A stretch of DNA of 64,000 bases from Purshia tridentata (lineage: Eukaryota > Streptophyta > Magnoliopsida > Rosales > Rosaceae). This document shows positions 24,964-35,166 of this stretch, piece after piece. Position numbers and translations under genes: made by a program. The notes under the pieces are model-generated. The model was not told the DNA's origin and made no database searches. It saw only the letters and a list, made by a program, of their open reading frames with translations. Positions within the stretch are counted from its first letter, which is position 1; each line of letters begins with the position of its first letter. The DNA is taken from contig QANT01002870.1 of the NCBI GenBank assembly GCA_003254885.1, positions 62,001 through 126,000 on the forward strand, in the 5' to 3' direction.

Positions 24964-25842
24964 CACATAAAGATATTCGTTTTTGCCCTTACTTTAGGTT
25001 ATTGGTGACTATATTGCTATTTATTACTGCTCTGCCATCTAATTCCTTTTACTTACAGGAGTACAAGAACGGAATTTAGAGAGGTTTTTACTCTTTTATT
25101 TTGCCTAATTCTAAGCACACCTTCGCACTAAAAGGGTCCATGGTTGGACTTTTCGGAGCTTCAAAAACAATGCAACTGTATCGTGATTCAAAAATTTGGT
25201 AGGGAGATTGCAGACTCAGCACTCAGCAGCGGGTTATTAAGGTGGACCAAAATTGTCTGCCCCTACTAGGGTATTGGATCTACCAAAAGTTCTGGTCCGA
25301 CCGAAAAGGACCCAACAGCTTGAGAAACAAATATAAAAATTAACAATTGTTCATGGCCCTTCCTGAATATTTGATATCCACAAGTTCCAACGATTCCTAA
25401 ACATCACAAAGCCTAAACAGCCTCGATTCTGGATGTAGTGGACCAAGTGAAACTGTGAAAGTACAAACGGCCCATTATAAGAAATGTAATGAATACATAA
25501 CATTACCAGGGAACGTCATGTATCATAGTTTAAAGAAGGTTGTTTCACTTGCCAAGTACACAAATGTGTCCTATAATGCAATACGAAAAACACCCACAAT
25601 CGGTAATCCCATGTTGAGTACCAGAATACATCAATCACAGTTGGGTACAATCACACTTGAGAATCAATATTATTTCATTTCCATCCCTCTACAAGCCATG
25701 GATAAGGAGTTAGGTCCTACTATTAAAAGACGAAAAGTGAAAAAGAAACTGATAATAATACAGGCCCAATTATTCTACGAGTTCAAAAAACAACTCAATG
25801 TACAAGCTTAAAATAGGAATAGCATCCTGGAAGAGTGAACAC

Positions 25843-28800
25843 TCACTTGCTCTTAGCCTTTTTCCTTTTCTTGGAAGAATTGGTGCTGTTTTTGCTTTGA
25901 CTACACTTTGGACAGAACCAGTCATCCTCTGGTACATCTTCAAGTGGCGGATTGTAGCAATCAATATGAGTACCAACCCCACAGCCCACAGTACCACTTT
26001 GGTTGCCACAGATGAGCATCACCTCTCCTCTGTCACCAGACCCGCAAACCACGCAGGGTATATCAGTACTACCAGAATTATCAGGAGGTGTGAACTCCTG
26101 CTCGACAACCTCTTCTGCCTTGGTCTGCAGGCTTCCAAACGACTTTTCTGCCCAAGCATGAGTATTGTATAGCACATGTCGCTCAAGGGGGTACCCAGGT
26201 TTGCACACATACTCAACCAGGTAATCAGCTGCAACACAGGGTATCTCATGTTTTAAGAACTCTTGTACCCACACATCAACGCGGGGCATGCCTGGGCTAA
26301 CAATGGCAAAGTCAACCACCGAGTTAAGGAAGCGAGTGTAAGGAGGAGAAGTTGCTAATATTGTCCCATCACCAGCCTTCACCACACGCTTCAGAGTATC
26401 CTGTTTTAAGATAATGCTAGGTGACATTAACAATGGCCTAAGAACTAACCAGGATAAAAAAACCTTATTCACTTGTTAGCTTTCAATGTATTCCAGGCAA
26501 AAATTTCCTAGCCAGTACAAAGAAAGACAAAATTGTTCTGTAAAAGACATCTAAGTTGTTTAGCAAAATATACGTCATAATTTGCATCGGGAAAATGTAA
26601 ACACATGAAATCTGCTAAAATAACATACCAAAGGTGGTGCAATACATTCGCCATATATGATGATGCGCATTCCGTGGAAGGCACCGTGACCTGTTCTCGC
26701 TCTCAAAAGCCGCCACTTCCTTGGGGCCTCCAAATTGATTGCACCATCCTCACTAAGTCCATTCTTGTACCATTCATAAGGTTCCTCTGCCAAGAATCTT
26801 CCTTCCTGATTACTAGCCGCCAAATAATCAGTCTTAAGAATCCACCTGCAGTGAAGGTAGAATTCATTAAAGCATCTATTTTGACTGCAACAGTTCAATT
26901 AAGCGATAAAAACATCTCAAAAGAAAGACACCCCAATGCCTTTGGTATTGAAATAACGTACTTTCCAGATGCTGCAGCAGCAAAAAACTTCTCCGTCCTG
27001 CGAATTGGATCTGGAGCTATGAAGTGTGTTGCCTGGTAAGACCAGTGATGAGAATCACGACAGTATCTTCCTTTCAAACGCTTGATAACTTGCTGAAATT
27101 CTTTTCTTTGAAATCGATGCCCACTCAAAATAAACCATGCAGGTGGAGTTCTAACTTTGTTTGGAGCCTTCCCATCTGGTATTGAAGAATTAGGAGTGAA
27201 CTTGGCAGAATTTTGATTAATCTTCATTGGAGTTGTATTAGATTTAACAGGTGACTTTCCTGCCTGCTGTCTCGCCTTGCTTATATTTTGATCTTCACAA
27301 ACAACTGGTCTGTTTTCCTTCATTTCAGAAGGCTTTCCCAACTTATTTTTGGGTACATTGCGACCTTTAGATTTGCCTACTGAACACACATGTCTTTCTT
27401 CATGTTCCATCTCTGTGTCCTGAAGGTTCTCATTCTGAATCTCTTCTCCACAGATACCTTTCTTCGGTTTCATTATATCTGTGAGAGCAGGAACACTCAA
27501 CTTGGTTTTACCCAAAGGACGCTTCTTCCCTTTGTTATTTTTACGTTTAACACCATCTCCTTTTGAGGTTGATTCAGCCAGCATAGAAATCTTGTTAGAA
27601 ACTGTTTTACCCACTTCATTTCCTTTCGTATTTTCCACAGATGCCATTGCATCACCGTGGACACAGGCCTTGGAGTGATTTAATACATGCTGCACCTCTT
27701 CTGATTTCTCTTCCATAAATTTCTCAGATTTACTTGTTGATTGAACCCCTATTGCCTTTGCTTCATGCGGTACGTTCTCCAATTTATATTTATCTTCTTC
27801 CCCAGGAGCCTTAGTTTCATTATCCATAGATTCAGTTTTATTCTCAGCAGGAACAGTCTTCAACTTGGTTTTACCCAAAGGACGCTTCTTCCCTATGTTA
27901 TTTTTACCTTTAACACCACCTCCTTTTGAGGTTGTTCCAACCAGCATAGAAATCTTGTCAGAAACTGTTTTTCCCACTTCATTTCCTTTTATATTTTCCA
28001 CTGAGGTCATTGCATCACCATGGACACAGGCCTCAGAGACAATAAATACATGCTGCACGCGTTCTGATTTCTCTTCCATAAATGATTCAGCTTTACTTGT
28101 TGAATGATCCCCAGTAGCCTTCACTTCATGCACTACATTCTCCAATTTATGTTCACCTTCTTCTCCAGGAGCCTCAGACTCATCATCCACAGATTCAGTT
28201 TTATTCTCAGCAGGAACTGTCTTCAACTTGGTTTTACCCAAAGGATGCCTTTTCCCTTTCTTATTTTTTCCTTTAACACCATCTCCTTTTGAGGTTGATT
28301 CAACCAGCAAGGAAATATTGTCAGAAAGTGTTTTTCCCCGTTCATTTCCTTTTGTACTTTCCACTGAGGCCTCTGCATCACCATGGACACAGCTCTCGGA
28401 GTGAGATAATACATGATGCACCCCTTTTGATTTCTCTTCCATAAATGTATCAGCTTTACTTGTTGATTGAACCCCTATAGCCTTTTCTTCATCCTGTACA
28501 TTCTCCAATTTATACTCATCTTCTTCCTCGGAAGCCTCAGTTTCTTCATCCATAGATTCCATTTTATCCTCAGCAACATCTCTGGAGGTGGCACCATCTT
28601 TGCCCTTCACCCCCTTTAGTTCTTTTACATTAACATCTGGTAAGGGTACATCAGGCTTTATGACACTAGGGGATTTCTCATGGTCCCTTGCATTCAAATG
28701 AACTGTGGCATCATTTAAAGAGGCACCTTCATCTAAGTAAACAGAGCCCTTTTGGTTAGCAGAAGATAACTTAGACCTAGAACCTAGAGTCTTCTGGGCA

Positions 28801-31670
28801 AGCATCTTCTTCCTAACTGGTTTTGCAACTAAGTCATTATTTTCTCCTTTCAGAAAATTCAAATTATCAAGGTTGTTGGAATTATTAGTGACCGCCTCTT
28901 TGTTACTTGGAGATGAACACACAACATCTTGGTGCTGAATTTGGGGTTCCACTGTTTCGCTAACTGTGATTGTAGATTTTTCCATAACACAATCTACAAT
29001 GCCAGGCTTGCTTGAGAAGGTGGACTTTCCTAATCTCTGAAAAGTGGTTACAGTTGTTTTCTTGTTGGCATTTCCATTTTGCCCGGACTCTGAGATCAGA
29101 GCTGCAGTGAAAGGCAGATCACACTTCAGTGACTTCCTGGTAGATGATTTGGTTGGTGAAACTCCAACACTTGAGTTTTCTACAGCATTAAAATTGGCAG
29201 TCTTAGCAGGAGAGTGGCCATCACTGCTGACCATATAATGACTAGAAGTCTCACATGAACCATCAATCAAAGATTGTGCTTTTACTTTGGGAGTTTTATC
29301 ACTTGACAGACTTCCCATAATGCTTGATTTTGCATCATGACTCATCTTTGGTGATTTGGCGCTACCATAAGAAAGATCCATTGTCCTCTTTTGAGGCAAT
29401 ATTCTACTTGACTCTCCTCCATTGTCTAAATCAGATCCTTCCAAGAGAGCTTCAACAAAATCTGTGTCAATCTTGTCATTTTCTAGCTCCATTTTGAAGG
29501 ATTTAGAGGCAAAATCATCATTGACATTTAATTTGCGAAAAGGTACTTTAGAAGTCCCACTTCCATTGCTTGATTTATCTCCCACATATTGTGGAAGTGT
29601 GGATTTCCATGGGGTTTGCCTTGAATTGCTTAATTTCTCATCAGAATGAGAGGGACTTTTTGTAGTTCCAGAATTAGATGTCAAGTCACCTCCAACCATA
29701 AAATCTGGAGTTCTGTGATGTTGATCATTTAGCTCACCATGTGCAGCATTACTAAATTTGCATGCAACCTGACTGCTACGTCCCATGGAAACATACATAT
29801 CAGGAAAAATCAAGGCTTGATCCAATTTATTCACATTCCCGGGAATTGATAAATTGCCCATAGCAAAATTCAGGGGAACCGTAGGCACCTCTCCTTCTGA
29901 TTTAGGCAGTTCAAGAGTTGATGGTGAACCAGCTTTTATATTGTGAGGACTCTTATTCATGCTTCTTACCCCATGCTGCTTCACAACGGTGTCTTCAGCC
30001 TCATCTTCAGAATCCCTGGCCTCAGCCTCCAACATCTCCAACTCATAGCCACTGTTCATAGAAACTGAGAGCTCAGGACATACAATTCCACGGTTAACAA
30101 TTTATGTACCAGAAAAACCAACTCACCTCTTGCTATAATTATCTTCTGGAAGAAGAGCCCAATCCCGTAAGCTGAAGGAATGTAATAAGGATATTATTTA
30201 CTTATTGAAACATTGTGAATAGATGTCACATAGCATCAAAGGTAACATAAGAGGTTGAACATATCATGAACTTACCAATCTTCCAACCAACGATGATTGA
30301 CGAGCTTTATCCGTGGGATCTTCTTGGCAAGCTCATACTTCTCCCCTGATGATATATAAACCGTTAAGTTATAACTATGAAAGCACTTTAGACATAATAT
30401 CAAGAAATATAAACAGTTGATGAAAAATGAATCACAGGAAAACTAGAGGTGATGCCATTTTCCATGCCCTTGCTTCCTACTTCTACTTATATTATCTAAG
30501 CATATATTATTCGTTTCAATGCGTTTATTAAGCAACCACAGGAAATAAAAAGAAAACAATACCTTCAAATCTGTAGCATATGAGATGAGTGACTTTGTTT
30601 GCTACCAATGGTTTAGAAAATTGAGCACCCATTAAATTAACCATTGTCTGACAAAGAAAACAGGAGAAAATTGTGAGACAGGGTTCTCTCATGAAACAGC
30701 TTGCCAATAAGGCCTATATTAGAAGCACTAAAAAAAAGTAAGAATGCACACCATAATGTCATCTCTATCTTGTCGTTGATATCCAGTCAAGCAAACAATT
30801 AAACTCTTGGCACCCGGGATACCATTCAAATCTTTAAGAGGTCTGTACAGAACCTGTTCAAAAGCTATTATTTATAAAAAAACAGTATGCAAATGGAACT
30901 GCAGGTCAGAGTCAGATGTTCTTAAAATTATGTACAACTAGAGTTTTAATATACTGGCCGGCATATAAAGATTGCATGAAAATGTTTAAAACCGTGCATT
31001 CTTAATAAATATTGCTTAGTTGCTGGTGTATTAATAAATTGGCAGGCGTAACTGGGAATAGGGACATGTGGCTCCCAGAACAAAAGAAAAGTGGCAGAAT
31101 GTAATGGTCTGATTGCAAAACTGATAAGACAAATAAGATGAGAAGATGGGATAATAGAAAACTGACAGAAGTGGCATCAACGGGCATTCCAACATCAAAA
31201 CTATGATGAACCCATAAAGCCGTGACAAGCGTTTTGGCGTCATTTCGAGTAGCAACACATATAGGATCGTCCTACACAATGAACCATACAAAGTATTTCA
31301 TTTCAATATCAATTTGAACTTAAGAAAAAAAAATGTTTAATTTAAACTTGGTAGTAAGCAGTTAAAAGAGAAAAGAGACTTACATACACAATGTTATCGA
31401 CAATGACGTGAGTGCAATTTGAATTTGCGGAATAGTGACCAACATCAACTCCACCGCACTCTACAAGCTTAGATCGAACCTACGCGATTGAATTGACACA
31501 ATAGTAAATAAGGTAGAACATCATACACATGCATATTTGACATTTCTGGGAAGATAGAGAGAGAGAGGAGAGGAGAGGACCTTGTCCTTGTGTCCGTTAA
31601 TGGGGTCGAACCCCAAAAGAACGAAACGGACGCCGAGAAACGTTTTGGGCGGAGAACTGGTCTCCAACAT
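25843..31670 (-). CDS. BRCT- and PHD-domain protein (At4g02110-type, DNA-damage response)
   Basis: Ten exons (31581-31670, 31384-31479, 31167-31271, 30752-30853, 30563-30647, 30276-30345, 30127-30171, 26962-30051, 26629-26845, 25843-26400) join in phase to 1,485 residues. Two BRCT domains fill residues 8-200 (KTFLGVRFVLLGFDP; CLTGYQRQDRDD). A long acidic, Lys/Ser-rich linker follows and contains three tandem 121-residue repeats at about 687-1050. A C-terminal BRCT pair begins near 1165 (PPAWFILSGHRFQRKEFQQV). A PHD finger lies at about 1412-1466 (PCVVCGSGDRGEV to FCPKC). A basic tail (KKRKKAKSK) may be a nuclear signal. Tandem BRCTs usually bind phosphopeptides and PHD fingers read histones, so a chromatin role in DNA repair is likely. 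The ATG at 30059 region is not the start: homologous sequence requires splicing at 30051. Confidence 0.9.
27498..28586 (-). repeat. Three tandem in-frame 363-bp repeats inside the BRCT/PHD gene
   Basis: The motif caacttggttttacccaaag begins at 27498, 27861 and 28224, an exact 363-bp (121-codon) period. The three units are 27498-27860, 27861-28223 and 28224-28586. Each unit encodes LENV, STSK, FMEEKS, CVHGDA, GKT(V/L)S and PLGKTKL blocks in the same order. By eye the first 100 bases of units one and two differ at about seven positions, so the expansion is recent relative to the gene. Confidence 0.9.
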
Positions 31671-32179
31671 TGAATCGAATCGGACTGCTCTCAACTCTCT
31701 CAGAAGTTAAATTGATGGTGTTATAGTGCTTCTCTCGACTCGTCTCACAAAGCCTAAAGCTTGCGGAGGAAGACTGACTGCGACACTGGGAGTGGGGAAA
31801 TGAGCAAAATTATTTTTTAAAGACTAATAAATTACGAGGGAGGGAGAGGGAGGGAACAGGGAAGTTTCTGTTTCAATTTTTGTTTTGATTTTGGAATTGG
31901 GAACACTGGCGGGAGGGCTAAATGAGCCTAACACACGCTTGCTCCACGTGGAACTCCAAGTTTCCACCACACCGATCTTGAGCACGTGTCACTACTTAAT
32001 ACTAGATGCAATGCAGAGTAGATACTCGATCAGATTGGTAAATCCAACGGCCATGAATAAGAGGCCAAAAAGTAAAGAAAATTAAGTCAAAACTGGTGGG
32101 CGAAGCAACCACCAAGTTTCGCAAGCATTGGAGAATTGACTCGATTCCAAATTCCAGAGCTTGGGTTTGCAAAATCGCG
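31671..32179. promoter_or_regulatory. Bidirectional promoter between BRCT/PHD and TMEM205-like genes
   Basis: The two start codons face away from each other 509 bp apart, so both promoters must share this DNA unless one transcript starts inside the other's leader. It contains a perfect palindromic G-box CCACGTGG (31944-31951) and a second GCACGTGT box (31982-31989). No TATA box is obvious, as is common for shared housekeeping promoters. Shared control is an inference. Confidence 0.6.
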
Positions 32180-33493
32180 ATGGGTTGGCTGACTCGATTC
32201 CTAGCAGCGGTGGCTTTCTTAGCCATGGGAGTGATATTCTCCCCGGAGACCTTTGGATCGAAATCGGGCGGTCTGAATTCGCCGACACTCTCGACCTACC
32301 TCAAACTGGCTCATCTGCTCAGCTTCTCCACCTCCTTCGGCGCCGCTCTCTGGGTCACCTTCATCGGTGGCATCATCATGTTCAAGTAGGCACCTTCTTT
32401 CTTCTTCTTTGCTTACCTTAATTTAATTTGCATTTATTTATTTCTTGATTCGATTTTAGGAATCTTCCGAGGCATCAGTTTGGCAATCTGCAGAGCAAGA
32501 TGTTTCCCGCGTATTTCGGCATGGTGGGGATATGTTGTGCAATATCAGTAGCCTCATTTGGGTATTTGCATCCCTGGAGCACTTCGACTGTTGCTGACAA
32601 GTATCAGCTCGGCTTTTTGCTATCATCCTTGGCCTTCAATCTCACCAATTTGTTCGTCTTCACACCCATGACGATCGAGGTAAATTACTCAACTATCCAT
32701 ATGCTCCTATGTATTCACTTCTGGTCTTATTATAAAAATTACAAGGTTACATTACAACCCACTTCTCAGTCTCAGCCTAACTAAATAGTATAACCCAGTT
32801 TGTGACATGGTGTATTAGGTTCAGTTTAGGCCTCTTATGGTGCATAGGATTGGATAGAAATGGCAAAATCATGTTTATTCAAGGAAGAAACTTCTAACTT
32901 TAAGGAAGAAAATGGAAAGGAAATGGACTAATCATAGAGGAAAACATATCCCTTCCAATTCTTCCCAAAATGGTGAGATTAGGGGGTTAAGTGTCCGCTT
33001 ATAGCTAATCAATCTAGTTCCTTCAATTTAAAAAAATACTCTTCATCTTCATCTTTAAACACACATAATTTTGCAATTTATTCTATCCAATCTTATGCAT
33101 CAAACGAGGGCCTTAGTGCCTTGGCCATTGAATTCGTCCATTTATTGTTTTGTCTAGGGAAAAAAAATACAACTGCTGTTCTAACTTGTTCATTCTTGGG
33201 CATGTCTTTTTGTTCACTTATTTTGTATGCTACAATTGTATGTCATCGGTGCTCTGTTATTTGTTATTGTGATGCAGATGATGAAGCAAAGGCATAAGGT
33301 GGAGAGGGAGAAGAACATTGGGGAGGAAATTGGATGGTCGAAAAATGTGCAAGTTGCAAAGGTGGATCCAAAACTAGCAGCCATGAATAAGAAATTTGGG
33401 ATGATTCACGGGTTATCATCTCTTGCCAATATCATGTCCTTTGGCTGCCTTGCTATGCACTCATGGTATTTGGCAGGTAAAATGAATCTATAA
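32180..33493 (+). CDS. TMEM205-like (DUF4149) small membrane protein
   Basis: Three exons (32180-32385, 32460-32679, 33278-33493) join in phase to 213 residues. Hydrophobic segments at about 5-20, 43-68, 85-105, 118-138 and 188-206 predict four to five membrane helices. The LAHLLSFSTSFGAALWVTFI segment is the conserved start of the TMEM205/DUF4149 domain. Short basic loops (KQRHKVEREKN, near 145) separate the helices. The molecular role in plants is not known; some relatives are labelled LEA-like for historical reasons. Intron 2 carries a Tourist/Harbinger-type MITE (32829-33112). The gene is head to head with the BRCT/PHD gene. The end LAGKMNL matches the usual family end, so the exon does not splice on at the gtaaa in LAG-gtaaa. 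Confidence 0.85.
32829..33112. mobile_element. PIF/Harbinger (Tourist-like) MITE with TTA target duplication
   Basis: The left end ggcctcttatggtgcatagg and the reverse complement of the right end ggccctcgtttgatgcataa align, and the match goes on inward through gattggatagaa and gcaaaat(c/t)atg for roughly 45 bases. TTA flanks both sides (32826-32828 and 33113-33115), the hallmark three-base target of PIF/Harbinger elements. At 284 bp with no coding capacity it is a MITE. It lies wholly within intron 2 of the TMEM205-like gene. Confidence 0.85.
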
Positions 33494-35166
33494 ACTAAAG
33501 AAACCTATGTTTCCCCAACAAGGACCTCCATGTTTTATCTGTTTGATAAACACTTGTGAATGTGAATTGATGAAAATGTTATATTCAGAATAATACAAAT
33601 ATCTCATGCTTGTCTAAGAAGTATATACAAATATCATGAGATTGTCTATCAAGTATAATTATGGAATGTAGTTTATTTTCACAAAGATGATATAATTTCG
33701 TGGCATTCTTCAAATTTGAGCTGCCTCTGGTTCTATCCAGTAGGCAAATGTTGTTTGTGCAATCTGAATGTCTGATTTCTTCTGAGGTCTTGTTCAATAC
33801 TATCCTCCTGCTGTAGACGATGGTCACTATTCACTAGTGTGCTCTGTGCTGGTAGCCTGGTATAGTGGTATCACTTCACTGAATTTTCCTACATCTCCAA
33901 TAATTGTCAAAATCATTGTAATGAAGCACCTCAAATTTTCAGAGTATCCGTACATTTCAGGAACCGACTTATTGCATCATGTACCAACTACCTAGGCGGC
34001 ACTGATTTGGTGGTTTGATGCAGAGGTTGGGTGTGTATCTAGATTCATTAACAAACCATACGAGTTGGGAAATCCTATCCATCCAATTTCTAATCCTACC
34101 ACTTGTGCTTCAACAATAAAACTAGGAGTTTATTTGATGTTTTTACAACCCACGTTTTAACTAATTAATATCAGACATATGCATATTATGTGTTGGCTAT
34201 TATGGCCTGCTGGCTGCTGTGTTGAATCTGCCCATTCCTTCGTTAGAAGGATAGGCATTAGGAAGGACCAAGACAAGAGGCCAGCCTTTTTGGACCGGGG
34301 ACACCGGACTATTTTAGCTTGCGTCACTGTATTCATGACAGCACCCATTTTTGACATGTGAATCACCACATGCTTATACGTTCATAGGGATGGCAACGGG
34401 GCGGGGCGGGGCCGGGGGTTGGGACCCGAACCCGCGGGGATTTTTGCCATCCCTATACGTTCATAACTGTATTCACTAATATGAACTTTTACTTTTATTT
34501 TTTCTTTTTCTTTGTGTCAAAGTTTTTAACATTTTTCTAGTTTGAATTTTGAAAATAATAAAAATAATAAAATAAAAAATAGTTTCTGCGAATTATTTTA
34601 CCTTTAAACAAATTAAAGGGCTTCATCAATGATGATATTTATGTGTGTTGTTGGAAGCATTTTATTCATGACTCGATCATTGACGCAGACCGATTAAGAT
34701 ACAAGTTAACGTCGGTGAATATCATCCGCACAACTCCATCGTGCTCTCTCAAATCTCACTACTCAATTGTCAATATTAGTATGTCATGGTAACCACGCAA
34801 CATCTCACTTTCAAATCTTTTTCCACATTGATGATCCTTCCACACTTAGGTAACCTAACACAAGAGTGATATCAAATTCACTACAAATCACCATCATAAA
34901 ATTTCACAGCCTAAAAAGAAAAATAAATATAACAATATTCACTTGATGGTACCTAAATAAAGCAATCATGAACAACTCGAACTTAATATATTTTGTGTGC
35001 AAGTAAATAACTCCTGTGTATCCCATTGATATTGATATATATGTGCTATTTTCTTTACATACCAGTTTGGTATGTATCATCTCTGGAAAAGACACCCTGA
35101 ATTCCCTTCAATTTTAAATGAGAAAGAATAAAGAATCATCTAATTGTCCTACCAGCCACATACTGG
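33494..35166. other. Intergenic: convergent gap between TMEM205-like and PLIP genes
   Basis: Both neighbouring genes end here (plus and minus strand), so much of it is 3' UTR and spacer. I see no gene. The notable content is the 71-bp hAT MITE at 34385-34455. Open frames at 33585-33827, 34157-34369 and 34904-35095 have no domain. Confidence 0.45.
34385..34455. mobile_element. 71-bp hAT MITE with perfect 8-bp target duplication
   Basis: tagggatggc at 34385 and its exact reverse complement gccatcccta ending at 34455 are the ends; TAGGGATG is the Ac/hAT terminal consensus. Both sides carry the identical octamer tacgttca (34377-34384 and 34456-34463), the size expected for hAT insertion. The interior is strikingly GC-rich (runs of GGGGC and a central gggacccgaacccgcgggg) in otherwise AT-rich DNA and folds into a near-perfect hairpin. 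It has no coding capacity. Confidence 0.9.

Larger units (their letters stand above)
20545..25842. other. Intergenic: 5.3 kb between TPR and BRCT/PHD genes
   Basis: The first 300 bases are probably TPR-gene 3' UTR, and the last few hundred belong to the 3' UTR of the BRCT/PHD gene on the other strand. In between I see no gene. A 28-bp-period direct repeat lies at 22057-22106 next to a TA run (about 22038-22053), and a larger hAT-like non-autonomous element candidate lies at 24255-24963. Open frames such as 23691-23927 and 25455-25811 carry no recognisable domain. Confidence 0.45.

Noticed and set aside
25455-25811. 118-codon plus-strand frame at the 3' side of the BRCT/PHD gene
   Set aside because: It is antisense to the gene's probable 3' UTR, has no domain and looks like chance.
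30042-30059. Methionine frame starting MNSGYELEML as start of the BRCT/PHD gene
   Set aside because: The acceptor at 30052-30053 joins SGYELEML to the upstream BRCT exons in phase, and family similarity continues across the junction, so this ATG lies in the intron.
33850-33925. tRNA-like string cctggtatagtggtatcac
   Set aside because: It resembles a D-loop by chance only; there is no B-box (ggttcgantcc) at the right distance and no acceptor stem.
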